Below are positions 25,409-34,630 of a DNA stretch of 64,000 nucleotides, piece by piece. The notes under the pieces are model-generated. The model was not told where the DNA came from. It made no database searches and saw only the letters and a list, made by a program, of their open reading frames with translations. Source of the stretch: Tectiglobus sp051009975 (GTDB taxonomy: Bacteria > Pseudomonadota > Alphaproteobacteria > Rhizobiales > Hyphomicrobiaceae); contig JBPCWA010000167.1 in NCBI GenBank assembly GCA_051009975.1, positions 1 through 64,000 on the forward strand. The letters run 5' to 3'. A program made the translations under genes and the position numbers. The first letter of the stretch is position 1. Every line of letters starts with the position of its first letter.

Positions 25409-28400
25409 ATGATTTCTTTCGGGCAATTTGCGTCGAAAATTTTTGGTTCGTCGAACGATCGCCGCGTCCGCGCCTACTATTCGCGCGTCGACGCAATAAA
25501 CGCCTTGGAGCCAGAGCTTGAGGCACTAAGCGATGATGAATTGCGGGCCCGAACCAATATGTTCCGCGATGAACTGAAGAACGGCAAGAAATTGAAAGAA
25601 CTTGTCAATCCGGCGTTCGCAACCGTTCGCGAGGCAGCCAAACGTACTCTGGGTCAACGCCACTTCGATGTCCAGCTGATCGGTGGTATGGCACTGCACG
25701 AGGGCAAGATCGCGGAAATGAAAACTGGCGAGGGCAAGACGTTGGTGGCGACATTGGCTGTCTACCTCAACGCGCTGCCGGCAAGAGGCGTGCACGTCGT
25801 CACAGTCAACGACTACCTCGCGCGGCGAGACGCCGAATGGATGGGTCAGGTCTACCGTTTTTTGGGACTGACTGTGGGATGCATCGTCAATGAACTAGAT
25901 GATGATCAACGCCGTGAGCAGTACGCAGCCGACGTTACGTATGGCACAAACAACGAGTTTGGGTTCGATTACTTGCGCGATAACATGAAAATGTCCCGCG
26001 AGGAGATGGTCCAGCGCGGACACGCCTATGCTATTGTTGACGAGGTCGACTCGATTTTGATTGATGAAGCGCGCACACCTCTGATTATCTCAGGTCCGGT
26101 GGAAGACCGCGCGGAGCTCTACAATTCGATGGACTCGTATATGCCAGACTTAATATCCGACAAAGATCGGTTTGAGCTCGACGAGAAGCAGAGAACCGTG
26201 GCACTCACCGAGTCGGGAAATCAATGGATTGAAGAGCATTTGGGCGAGGCTGGCATTCTGACCGGCACATTGTATGACATTGAAAATGTCACCGTCGTTC
26301 ATCACGTCAATCAAGCCCTAAAGGCGCACACCTTATTCACGCGAGACAAAGACTATATCGTCAGGAATGACGAGATCATGATTATCGACGAATTCACCGG
26401 CAGAATGATGCCGGGGCGGCGCTATTCTGAAGGGCTACACCAAGCGCTTGAGGCCAAAGAACACGTCGCTATCCAGCCCGAAAACCAAACTCTCGCTTCG
26501 ATTACATTTCAAAATTATTTCCGCCTATATGAGAAACTAGCGGGAATGACCGGAACGGCGGCAACAGAAGCTTCCGAGTTTCTGGATATTTATGGACTTG
26601 ACGTTCTAGAGATTCCGACGAACAAGGCTGTCGGCCGTCTAGACGAAGATGACGAGATCTACCGCACCGAAGATGAAAAATGGCAAGCGATCATCGTGGA
26701 AATCGAAGCCGCCCAAGAGCGTGGCCAACCTTGCCTGGTTGGCACTGCCTCTATTGAGAAAAGCGAACACCTCTCCGAACTACTCAAAAAGAAAACGATT
26801 CCACATCAGGTTCTCAACGCCCGTTACCACGAGCAGGAGGCAAAGATTATCGCACAAGCCGGGGTTCCGGGAACGGTAACTATCGCCACGAACATGGCAG
26901 GCCGCGGGACCGATATTCAACTCGGGGGCAACCTTGAGATGCGCCTTAGCGAGGAGGCGGGCGAACCAGGAACTGACTCTTATGAGACACAGTCCAAGAA
27001 AATCCAAACCGAGATAGCGGACCAGCGCGACAACGTCCTGAACGCGAGCGAGACGATCGAAATCGAGCCTGCGAAAGGTAAGCGCGACGCAAAAAAGGTT
27101 GATCGACCCGGCGGGCTGTATGTAATCGGAACGGAACGCCACGAGAGCCGTCGAATAGATAATCAGCTACGCGGGCGGTCCGGCCGACAGGGCGACCCGG
27201 GTCGGTCCAAGTTCTATCTTTCTTTGCAAGACGATCTAATGCGAATATTTGGGTCGGACAAAATGGATGGCGTCTTGAAGAAGCTCGGCCTTAAAGAGGG
27301 CGAGGCCATCATTCACCCTTGGATGAACAAGTCGCTGGAAATGGCGCAAAAGAAAGTCGAAGCTCGCAATTTCGACATGCGCAAACAGATTCTCAAGTAC
27401 GACGACGTAATGAACGACCAACGGAAGGTCGTTTTTGAACAAAGACTTGAGTTCATGTCAGCGGAGGACGTTAACGAGATCGTCACCGACATGCGCCACG
27501 ACGTCGTTTCCTCATTGGTGCATGAACACATCCCACCGAACGCCTATGCCGAGCAATGGAACGTTGATGGGCTAAACAAGGCCCTACTCGGAATTTTCGG
27601 TCTCGATTTGCCAGTAGCGGATTGGGCTGCGGAGGAGGGTATAGCCGACGAGGAGATACGCGAGCGGGCGATTGCCGCGGTGGACGAAAAGGCTGAATCT
27701 AAGACCAGCGAAATTGGCGATGCAATGTTACGCGGATACAGCGGCGCCAAGGAGCTCTTGCAGTTTGTTGCCGGCAATGAACGGTTGAGCAAGCTCGCAA
27801 CTGGCACGGAACCAGACTTTGAAGCCATCGGACGCCTCTTATTGACCTCAAACGGCGGCGAAGTGCGCTTAAATGGCGTCGCCGTTGAAGACGCACAACA
27901 GCAAGCTGGCGCAATCGGCTATCAATTCATGTCGGACGTCATGGAAGCGCAGCAGCTAGCTGCAGACATCGAGAGTTCTGAGGACAAATCCCCTGCTGCC
28001 CTCGGTCACTTACGCATTCGATACATTGAAAAGTCAGTCCTACTACAAACTCTCGACCACCTCTGGCGCGAGCATCTCGTCATGCTCGAGCATCTAAGGG
28101 AGGTGATCGGATTTCGCGCCTACGGCCAGCGCGACCCTCTCAACGAATATAAGACCGAAGCTTTCGTGTTGTTTGAAGGACTGCTGAACAGGTTGCGCGA
28201 AACCGTTACGACACAACTCATGCAAATCAATGTGCTCGATTCAGATAATCTCGACGACATCTATGGCACCGACCCCGAGCTTCCCGAAATGGAAGCACAT
28301 CATGACGAGAGCCATCCATTGTTTGCCGACTTCGCAATGGCGGAGGCGGCCTTGGCAAATGAGGAACGCGCACTCGAATACGCCGACTCAGGTGATGTCG

Positions 28401-28540
28401 CGTTGGCGCCAGTACGTACCCGCCAAGCAAGCGCACAACTTGATCCAGATGATCCCGCCACCTGGGGCAAGGTTGCGCGCAATGCAACATGTCCCTGCGG
28501 ATCCGGCAAAAAATTCAAGCACTGTCATGGCCGCCATTAG
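25409..28540 (+). CDS. secA: Preprotein translocase ATPase SecA, with an atypical insertion
   Basis: 1043 residues from the ATG at 25409, which follows GAGGATA and gives the usual MISFGQFASKIFGSSNDRR start. Walker A lies in MKTGEGKTLVAT and the DEAD-type box in AIVDEVDSILIDEART. The helicase II motifs are TNMAGRGTDIQLGG and QLRGRSGRQGDPG. The scaffold has LLQTLDHLWREHLVMLEHLR. The C-terminal zinc motif CPCGSGKKFKHCH binds SecB. Most alphaproteobacterial SecA proteins are about 900-950 residues. The excess is largely a segment at about residues 771-868, between DEKAESKTSEIG and RYIEKSVLLQTLDHL, that I do not find in the usual family pattern. All catalytic motifs remain intact. Confidence 0.97.
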   Translation: MISFGQFASKIFGSSNDRRVRAYYSRVDAINALEPELEALSDDELRARTNMFRDELKNGKKLKELVNPAFATVREAAKRTLGQRHFDVQLIGGMALHEGKIAEMKTGEGKTLVATLAVYLNALPARGVHVVTVNDYLARRDAEWMGQVYRFLGLTVGCIVNELDDDQRREQYAADVTYGTNNEFGFDYLRDNMKMSREEMVQRGHAYAIVDEVDSILIDEARTPLIISGPVEDRAELYNSMDSYMPDLISDKDRFELDEKQRTVALTESGNQWIEEHLGEAGILTGTLYDIENVTVVHHVNQALKAHTLFTRDKDYIVRNDEIMIIDEFTGRMMPGRRYSEGLHQALEAKEHVAIQPENQTLASITFQNYFRLYEKLAGMTGTAATEASEFLDIYGLDVLEIPTNKAVGRLDEDDEIYRTEDEKWQAIIVEIEAAQERGQPCLVGTASIEKSEHLSELLKKKTIPHQVLNARYHEQEAKIIAQAGVPGTVTIATNMAGRGTDIQLGGNLEMRLSEEAGEPGTDSYETQSKKIQTEIADQRDNVLNASETIEIEPAKGKRDAKKVDRPGGLYVIGTERHESRRIDNQLRGRSGRQGDPGRSKFYLSLQDDLMRIFGSDKMDGVLKKLGLKEGEAIIHPWMNKSLEMAQKKVEARNFDMRKQILKYDDVMNDQRKVVFEQRLEFMSAEDVNEIVTDMRHDVVSSLVHEHIPPNAYAEQWNVDGLNKALLGIFGLDLPVADWAAEEGIADEEIRERAIAAVDEKAESKTSEIGDAMLRGYSGAKELLQFVAGNERLSKLATGTEPDFEAIGRLLLTSNGGEVRLNGVAVEDAQQQAGAIGYQFMSDVMEAQQLAADIESSEDKSPAALGHLRIRYIEKSVLLQTLDHLWREHLVMLEHLREVIGFRAYGQRDPLNEYKTEAFVLFEGLLNRLRETVTTQLMQINVLDSDNLDDIYGTDPELPEMEAHHDESHPLFADFAMAEAALANEERALEYADSGDVALAPVRTRQASAQLDPDDPATWGKVARNATCPCGSGKKFKHCHGRH

Positions 28541-28651
28541 CCAGACATCTCACCGGTGCACCCCGGAGCGCACCCGCTGGTAATTGGGAACAAGGATTGC
28601 CTCGGCGGGGCTACTATTGGCGTCCGAATGAGACCAAGTGGCTGATATGCG

Positions 28652-29518
28652 CTAGGCCTTGGGCGAGCGGTGCATATGTTGTCGTGGGCAACCATGACGG
28701 ATAGCCTGGGCCCCGCCCGAACTTTCTGAATCGATCGGGTGCACCAAGTATCGCCCCCTACAAGCGTAGATCAAAGGCGGCTGGCCCGTCTCTTCGAATG
28801 CATCGTATCCCGCTTTTAGTTCTTTCCAGAATTCATGCCATTTGCTCGCGTTGTGTGCCTTCAGATTTGCACTGGTCATGCGAAAGGGAAATGCATGCAC
28901 GTGAAATCGTCGTTGCCCAGCGCGAAACGCGGCCTGCGCAATGCGCCAAATTTCGTCCACCGCGGGATTGGTCATGGCGTAGCAACCGATTGACGAACAA
29001 CCGCCGTGCACCATGAGAAACGAACCCGTGCGACCGTGGTGGCGATCAACAACGTTTGGGTAACCCAGGTTGAAGGAACGATGCCAACGGCTTGCAGGAT
29101 TCATGGCTGATGCCATTACCGTGTAAAACCCCTCGGGCGCCTGCCGATCACCCTCGCGCAATTTCGGCCCGAGCCGGCCTGACCACTTGCAAACCGGATA
29201 AGTTTCGAACAGATGGAAGCGGCCATTGCGCTTCATCCAAATTTCCAACTCGAATTCCCGCTTGAGAATTCTGACAAAAATTGGTGCACCAATCTTGAAC
29301 CCACGTGCTGCCAAACGTGTGTCTAGCGCCGCGAAATTGGGTGTTCCACCCAGCTCGTATCCGAGCTTCCAAAGTGTGTATCGCTTCAGACGCTCGAGAC
29401 GGGTCAGGTCATGATCGAATTCCGGGCGCGTGAGCAAGACACTTGCCATCATAAAGACGATCGTACCGAACAACGTCGCACCAGCCAGCAATGAAATTCG
29501 CTTCGATGTTCTCTGCAT
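28652..29518 (-). CDS. L,D-transpeptidase (YkuD/YafK-like), copy 1
   Basis: 288 residues. An N-terminal membrane or signal segment (about 8-30, ISLLAGATLFGTIVFMMASV) places it in the periplasm. The YafK-like catalytic domain includes PIFVRILKREFELEIWM, YPVCKWSGRLGPK, the strand RQAPEGFYTV and the active-site loop MVHGGCSSIGCYAM, with nucleophile Cys in SIGC. Such enzymes form or hydrolyse 3-3 peptidoglycan crosslinks or attach proteins to peptidoglycan. It converges on secA and is followed upstream by a paralogue, so the pair is a local duplication. Confidence 0.9.
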   Translation of the reverse strand: MQRTSKRISLLAGATLFGTIVFMMASVLLTRPEFDHDLTRLERLKRYTLWKLGYELGGTPNFAALDTRLAARGFKIGAPIFVRILKREFELEIWMKRNGRFHLFETYPVCKWSGRLGPKLREGDRQAPEGFYTVMASAMNPASRWHRSFNLGYPNVVDRHHGRTGSFLMVHGGCSSIGCYAMTNPAVDEIWRIAQAAFRAGQRRFHVHAFPFRMTSANLKAHNASKWHEFWKELKAGYDAFEETGQPPLIYACRGRYLVHPIDSESSGGAQAIRHGCPRQHMHRSPKA

Positions 29519-29614
29519 GCAATCAATTCGTTTTCATTGGCGCATCCGAACCGACTGAACACAACCCCAATGGAGCGGCTCGCCGCACGGTTCGCAGTGC
29601 GGCGTCGCAAAAAG

Positions 29615-30646
29615 TCAGTCGCCAGGCCGCATGGGTTGTGTCAGACGGATGAGGAGCCCTATCATGTCCGGGCGGCTCGTCGCGCTCGTCCGCAACACGT
29701 GAGATCGGCCCTCATCCGCCACCCTAGTAAGTCCCGACATCAAAGTTCGGTCTATTGGTTTGGACTGAGCGAGCCGACGGTTTCGACGTTTGACCCCCTG
29801 CACAGCCATTCGCTGTGTTGCCATCTGCTCTTCGCCAAGCGCTGGCCAGAAAGGCTTGAGCTCCGGTCGTCTAAACGTCGGACAAGCTCCCGCGGGGTCT
29901 GGTTTGTCTCCCTGCCAGTCGACGTTGACAAAATACTGCCGATCGCAAACCGCAATTTTCGGAGTCATTCGAGTCAACTCAAAATAGTCATAGCCCTGTT
30001 TCAGCCTTTTCCAGAACCTATAATTCTCGCTGTAACGATGGCGTTCGAGATTTGCGTCTGTCATTCGGAATGGGAACGCGTGGACATGGAATTTTGACTG
30101 GCCGCCAATGAAGGCTTCCCGAGCGAGCGCATAGATTTCTTCCATCAAGCCGTCCGTCATTGCGTAGCAGCCAGCGGAAGAGCACTTCCCGTGAACCATC
30201 AAAAAACGCCCTGTACGGCCGTTCGCCCTGTCGAAGGCATTGGGATATCCAAGATTGAAGGACAGATGATATTTGGAGTTGGGGTTCATGCGATGGCGGT
30301 TGACCGCATAGAAACCTTCTGGGGCTTGCTTATCGCCAAGCGTTTTCTTCGGTCCCAGTTTCCCTGACCATGTACAGATTGGATATGTCTTGAAATGGTA
30401 GAAACGGCCATCGGCGCGCTGCTTCCAAACTTCGAATTCAGATTCTTCTTTGAAAATGCGTATAAAAATTGGATGTTGCTGGCTCATGCGTTTGGCGCCC
30501 AGCAACATCAGAGAGTCATTGGAAATCGGACGAAGATGGGCCGGTAGTTCGATTTTCGCACAAGCACTCAACAGAACGCCAAGACTCGCGACAGCACAGT
30601 AGAGAGCGAGCGGACGTACCCCGATGAGTTGGGTCAGATTGGTCAT
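29615..30646 (-). CDS. L,D-transpeptidase (YkuD/YafK-like) lipoprotein, copy 2
   Basis: 343 residues from the ATG at 30646. A lipoprotein signal is visible (LALYCAVASLGVLLSAC, lipobox LLSAC). The catalytic core parallels the neighbour: PIFIRIFKEESEFEVWK, YPICTWSGKLGPKKTLG, QAPEGFYAV and MVHGKCSSAGCYAMT with the nucleophile Cys. It has about 90 extra C-terminal residues, Arg-rich and probably disordered. It lies about 95 bp upstream of copy 1 on the same strand. Membrane anchoring differs between the copies (lipid versus helix), which hints at division of labour. Confidence 0.9.
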   Translation of the reverse strand: MTNLTQLIGVRPLALYCAVASLGVLLSACAKIELPAHLRPISNDSLMLLGAKRMSQQHPIFIRIFKEESEFEVWKQRADGRFYHFKTYPICTWSGKLGPKKTLGDKQAPEGFYAVNRHRMNPNSKYHLSFNLGYPNAFDRANGRTGRFLMVHGKCSSAGCYAMTDGLMEEIYALAREAFIGGQSKFHVHAFPFRMTDANLERHRYSENYRFWKRLKQGYDYFELTRMTPKIAVCDRQYFVNVDWQGDKPDPAGACPTFRRPELKPFWPALGEEQMATQRMAVQGVKRRNRRLAQSKPIDRTLMSGLTRVADEGRSHVLRTSATSRPDMIGLLIRLTQPMRPGD

Positions 30647-30883
30647 TTCCCCGAAATCCCGTGCCCGAACGCAACCCGGCAATAATGGACCAGACGCGTT
30701 GTTTCAGTTTGAAACTCACTGCGAACTGAGCGCCCCCACGCGCCAGAGCAGGCCTTAACCCGTCTCAAATCTTGGGATAGTGTAAATAGAAAATCTGGTT
30801 CAAAAGCGGCGGTTTTCTGCAAAACATGGCGCTAGTGATGCGGTCATTTAGTCCAAAAGCGACCATAAGAGTGAGCGTAAGAC

Positions 30884-31630
30884 ATGTGGACGGCGGAAAC
30901 CCTTTGCCTAGTAGCAGTCACCTTTTTCGTCGCCGGCTGCGTGAAGGGTGTGGTTGGACTAGGACTGCCGACTGTTACTCTGGCAGTTTTGACGGCGACG
31001 CTTGGCCTCAAGCCAGCGATGGGACTTTTAATCGCGCCGTCGTTGGTTACCAATGCCTGGCAAGCCGTTGTCGGTTCATCATTCTGGATGCTCATGAGGC
31101 GACTGGCTTGGTTACTCTTGGCGGTCGCAGTCTTCACGTGGCTCGGCGTGCGCGTTCTGGCAACAACGAAAACGGCCTGGCTCTCTGCCCTGTTCGGCGG
31201 GCTTCTTATTGTATACGCGAGTACAGGATTGGTGCGCCCGGTCATACCAGACCTGAGACGGCACGAAACTTGGCTGTCGCCATTGATAGGCGGGATAAAC
31301 GGCATCCTCACGGGCATGACAGGGTCTTTTGTAGTGCCCGGCGTTCTTTATTTACAATCGCTGCAACTCAATAAGAACGAATTGGTCCAGGCCATGGGAA
31401 TCTTGTTCACGGCCTCAACCTTGGTATTGGGCATTGCGCTCGGTGGTGAACGATTGATTTCCGGAGAGTTGGCGTTGTTGTCTTGCTTCGGTATTGTGCC
31501 GGCGATGATCGGGATGATAGCTGGACAGAACATTCGCCAGCGGCTCGACGAAGCTCAATTCCGTCAAATCCTTTTTCTCGTGCTGCTGGTCCTCGGATTC
31601 TATATCCTCGTCCGTGCATTGACAGCATAG
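30884..31630 (+). CDS. TauE/SafE family sulfite/organosulfonate exporter-like membrane protein
   Basis: 248 residues and about eight hydrophobic segments. The two TauE half-repeats are visible: GCVKGVVGLGLPTVTLAVL in the first half and GGINGILTGMTGSFVVPGVL in the second. Family members export sulfite, sulfoacetate or other anions across the inner membrane. It stands alone, divergent from the L,D-transpeptidases and convergent with accA. The substrate is unknown. Confidence 0.9.
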   Translation: MWTAETLCLVAVTFFVAGCVKGVVGLGLPTVTLAVLTATLGLKPAMGLLIAPSLVTNAWQAVVGSSFWMLMRRLAWLLLAVAVFTWLGVRVLATTKTAWLSALFGGLLIVYASTGLVRPVIPDLRRHETWLSPLIGGINGILTGMTGSFVVPGVLYLQSLQLNKNELVQAMGILFTASTLVLGIALGGERLISGELALLSCFGIVPAMIGMIAGQNIRQRLDEAQFRQILFLVLLVLGFYILVRALTA

Positions 31631-31638
31631 CCGGGCCA

Positions 31639-31672
31639 GTGCCAGCGGCCAGAACATGTGCCAGCAGCCAGA
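31639..31672. repeat. Interrupted direct repeat, two 15-nt copies at 19-nt period
   Basis: GTGCCAGCGGCCAGA (31639-31653) and GTGCCAGCAGCCAGA (31658-31672) differ at one base and lie just after the TauE stop. Another small duplication at a gene boundary. Confidence 0.75.
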
Positions 31673-31717
31673 GTAATTGACCGGTCGTGCTACTGCAGTG
31701 AACCAAGGCTTGCTTGC

Positions 31718-32686
31718 CTAGAAGTTCCGACCAATATCCATGAATCGATCATGACGCTGCTTGCGGATGTCTTCCGGAGACAGCTGATCGAACTCGAGCA
31801 ATGCCGCTTCAACTGCTTCCCCAGCGGCAGCAATGATGACCTCGACGTCGCGATGAGCGCCGCCTACTGGCTCCGAAATGATGCTGTCGATGACGCCGAG
31901 TTCAAGCAAATCTTGGGCTGTAATTTTCATGTTTGTCGCCGCGTCGATCGCGCGATCGGCGTCCCGCCACAGGATGGAAGCGGCTGCCTCCGGCGAGGCT
32001 ACCGTATAGACGGCATGCTCGAGCATGAGCACCTTATTGGCGGTCGCGATCGCGATCGCACCGCCGGACCCGCCTTCGCCGACAATGACGGAGACAATCG
32101 GCACCGTCAGCGCCAGACAGCAATCGGTCGACCGCGCGATGGCTTCCGCTTGGCCGCGCTCCTCCGCGCCAACGCCGGGATAGGCACCTGCAGTGTCAAC
32201 GATACTGAGCACCGGCAAGCGGAACCGGTCTGCCATCTCCATCAGCCGGACTGCCTTGCGATAGCCCTCGGGCTTAGCCATGCCGAAATTGTGCTTGATA
32301 CGGCTTTCCGTGTCAGAACCTTTTTCGTGGCCGATGACGATAATCGAACGGTCTCCGAAGCGGCCGATTCCAGTAATAATGGCATCGTCGTCAGCGAAAT
32401 ACCGGTCGCCAGCCAGTGGCGCGAAATCATTGATCAGCTGGTTCACGAAATCCATGCAGTGCGGCCGGTCCGGATGGCGCGCAACCTGAGTTTTTTGCCA
32501 AGGCGTGAGCTTACCATAGGTATCCTCTAGAGCCTGCTGTGCCTTTTGCTGAAGCTTTTCGATTTCATCAGCAATCGACACCGAGGATTCCTCGGAACTG
32601 AGCGTCTCGAGATCTGCAACCTTGCTCTCGAGCTCAGCGATTGGTTTCTCAAAGTCGAGATAAGTTCGAATTCGCGCAGCGTCCAC
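31718..32686 (-). CDS. accA: Acetyl-CoA carboxylase carboxyltransferase subunit alpha
   Basis: 322 residues, normal for AccA. It works with AccD to move the carboxyl group from biotin to acetyl-CoA, the first step of fatty acid synthesis. The coiled N-terminus (LDFEKPIAELESKVADLETL) is family-typical. The crotonase-like core includes GHEKGSDTESRIKHNFGMAKPEGYRKA split by normal loops, IVDTAGAYPGVGAEERGQAEAI and VGEGGSGGAIAIA. The C-terminal SPEDIRKQRHDRFMDIG is typical too. It is monocistronic, facing away from the Mur ligase. Confidence 0.97.
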   Translation of the reverse strand: MDAARIRTYLDFEKPIAELESKVADLETLSSEESSVSIADEIEKLQQKAQQALEDTYGKLTPWQKTQVARHPDRPHCMDFVNQLINDFAPLAGDRYFADDDAIITGIGRFGDRSIIVIGHEKGSDTESRIKHNFGMAKPEGYRKAVRLMEMADRFRLPVLSIVDTAGAYPGVGAEERGQAEAIARSTDCCLALTVPIVSVIVGEGGSGGAIAIATANKVLMLEHAVYTVASPEAAASILWRDADRAIDAATNMKITAQDLLELGVIDSIISEPVGGAHRDVEVIIAAAGEAVEAALLEFDQLSPEDIRKQRHDRFMDIGRNF

Positions 32687-33136
32687 AACGCCTCCTCAGA
32701 TCGTCTGGCCAATGCCATTCCCTATGGCGCCAGAACTTGGAATAGCGAAAAAAGGCGCTGTGACGGAATTGTCAAGGCCATGGTGGGGATTTCTGACCAG
32801 GATGCAGCGAAACATGATCGCTCAAGTTGAGTTGACTCAATGAGCAAACAACGTTCATGCGCATCTCGGTAAGTTGTCGCACTGCACAGACAATCGGACA
32901 ATTCTGTAGGCATAGGGCGCCCCCGGCCGCGCTTTAGAGATCTCGTCAAGTCGACGGTCCGAACGGCATCTGCCGCCAAAGGCATTGTGGATTTTTTGGC
33001 AGAACGTCTATCTGAGAGGTCACTCGGCCTGATTTCGGACTTGGTTGCACATGTCGGAGGGCTCAAAACTCTGCTGACTTGTAAGCCCCTGACCTGATTA
33101 TGCTCACGCTTTCATAATCACGGGCAGAAGCTATGG
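32687..33136. other. Intergenic region between accA and the Mur ligase
   Basis: 450 bp upstream of both divergent genes. Frames here are short and of poor composition. No RNA gene or distinctive promoter is apparent. Confidence 0.5.
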
Positions 33137-34498
33137 GTGAGTGACAAACTTACGCCCCATAGCCCTGCATTTGATAGGTCGCTCGGCGTCTTGAGCGACC
33201 AGGACGAGATTGGGGATGGTACAGAACCATTGAACAACCACCAGAAACTGCGTGAGTATATCAGGTATTGTCGCAGCATGTTGGCCAGACGGCGAAGCCG
33301 AGCGACGTTTGTAGGTGTCACGGGCAGTTCCGGCAAAACGACATGTGCTGAACTTGTTGCGTCCATTCTTTCCTCTCAAGGGACCGTCATAAATCCGCCG
33401 GAAGACAACACCGTAAGGCCGATCGGCAGAGCAATCCGCCTCGGACAATCGACATCCAATTTCGCCGTATTTGAAGCGGGTATCGGTCCGGTGAGCCGGA
33501 TGGAACCCATGGCGCGCCTCATTCAACCGCACGTCGCCATAGTCACGATGATTGGTTTGGAACATTACAAAACCTTTCGCTCAAAGGAAATCATAGCCAC
33601 CGAGAAGGGGGCATTGATTGAGGCAATTCGGTCCGGCGGATTCGCCGTTCTCAATGCCGACGACGAACATGTCATGTCCATGGCGACGCGTACGAATCAG
33701 CGCATCGTGACCTTTGGTCAGTCGTCTGCTGCGGACTACCGCGTCGTTTCTGCGACGGCAGCCTATCCGCAGTGCCTGGAGCTCGTCGTCAATTGCCGCG
33801 GGCGAGAAGTCAGATTCAATACTCGCCTTCCCGCGGCCCATTTCTGGGTCTCCTGCGCTGGCGCTATCGCAGCGGCCTCCGAACTGGGCGTTCCCACTGA
33901 AGCGATCCAGGAGCGGGTGGCGAGATACGAGGGCAAACCACTTCGATTTCAACCACTCGTGACCTCGGGTCCTACCTTCATTCTCGACACCATGAAAGCC
34001 CCGGTCGGAACACTGCCCGCGGCATTTTCAGCCTTTGCGGCGTGCAAATTCCCTTATAAGCGCATCGTGCTCGGCGCATTGGCCCACTATGGCGGCTCGG
34101 ACCGGCCGAAATATCGAGACGCCTATAGAGCCGCGCGCGCCATAGCAGATCAAGTGATCGTCGTTGATCGCCATCTGCATCGGTATGACGAAGTTGTCGA
34201 GGATCTTGCGTCGGGCAAGCTGCTTGAGCTTGCGACACCAAAACTTGTCGACGAGCATATTCGACGAACATTCCGCCGTGACGAACTTATACTTCTGAAG
34301 GGTTCGGAGAACCTGCATCTAGAGCGAATCGCGCTTAGTTGGACCCGCGATGTCAGATGTTGGGAGCCGAAGTGCCGTCGCCTCGATGAGACTTGTGTCG
34401 AGTGCAGCCTCATCGATTATCCATTTGAGCAACATCGCCAGGTCATCGATGCACGCAAGCAACGCAATCGATCTGGAGTGCGCCTTCTGGGCCGATGA
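33137..34498 (+). CDS. Orphan Mur ligase family protein (MurF-like) with a C-terminal Cys4 motif
   Basis: 453 residues from a GTG. The ATP-binding loop FVGVTGSSGKTT is at about residues 56-67. EAGIGPVSRMEPMARLIQPHVAIVTMIGLEHY is the central Mur ligase block. The carbamylated-Lys region and the C-terminal domain (IVLGALAHYGGSDRPKYRD) follow. The UDP-binding N-domain of MurF is replaced by only about 50 residues. The C-terminus has C-x4-C-x6-C-x2-C (CWEPKC ... CVEC), which could bind zinc. Canonical murein genes are not nearby, so this is not the housekeeping MurF. It may join an amino acid to another acceptor, such as a polysaccharide or peptide. The actual substrate cannot be told. Confidence 0.85.
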   Translation: MSDKLTPHSPAFDRSLGVLSDQDEIGDGTEPLNNHQKLREYIRYCRSMLARRRSRATFVGVTGSSGKTTCAELVASILSSQGTVINPPEDNTVRPIGRAIRLGQSTSNFAVFEAGIGPVSRMEPMARLIQPHVAIVTMIGLEHYKTFRSKEIIATEKGALIEAIRSGGFAVLNADDEHVMSMATRTNQRIVTFGQSSAADYRVVSATAAYPQCLELVVNCRGREVRFNTRLPAAHFWVSCAGAIAAASELGVPTEAIQERVARYEGKPLRFQPLVTSGPTFILDTMKAPVGTLPAAFSAFAACKFPYKRIVLGALAHYGGSDRPKYRDAYRAARAIADQVIVVDRHLHRYDEVVEDLASGKLLELATPKLVDEHIRRTFRRDELILLKGSENLHLERIALSWTRDVRCWEPKCRRLDETCVECSLIDYPFEQHRQVIDARKQRNRSGVRLLGR

Positions 34499-34630
34499 AA
34501 GTCTAGGTTTTCCTCTTCCAGGCCTCACGTGTCGGATTCAAAATTGCGCTCACTCTATCCGCGAGGCCGGCGGACGGAGACGAATCCGGCCCGGTCCTGA
34601 ACTGCGGCCGCCGTTGTCCTGGCCAGTTTT

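Noticed and set aside
31658..32530. Plus-strand 290-codon frame opposite accA
   Set aside because: Antisense shadow of accA with no family motif.
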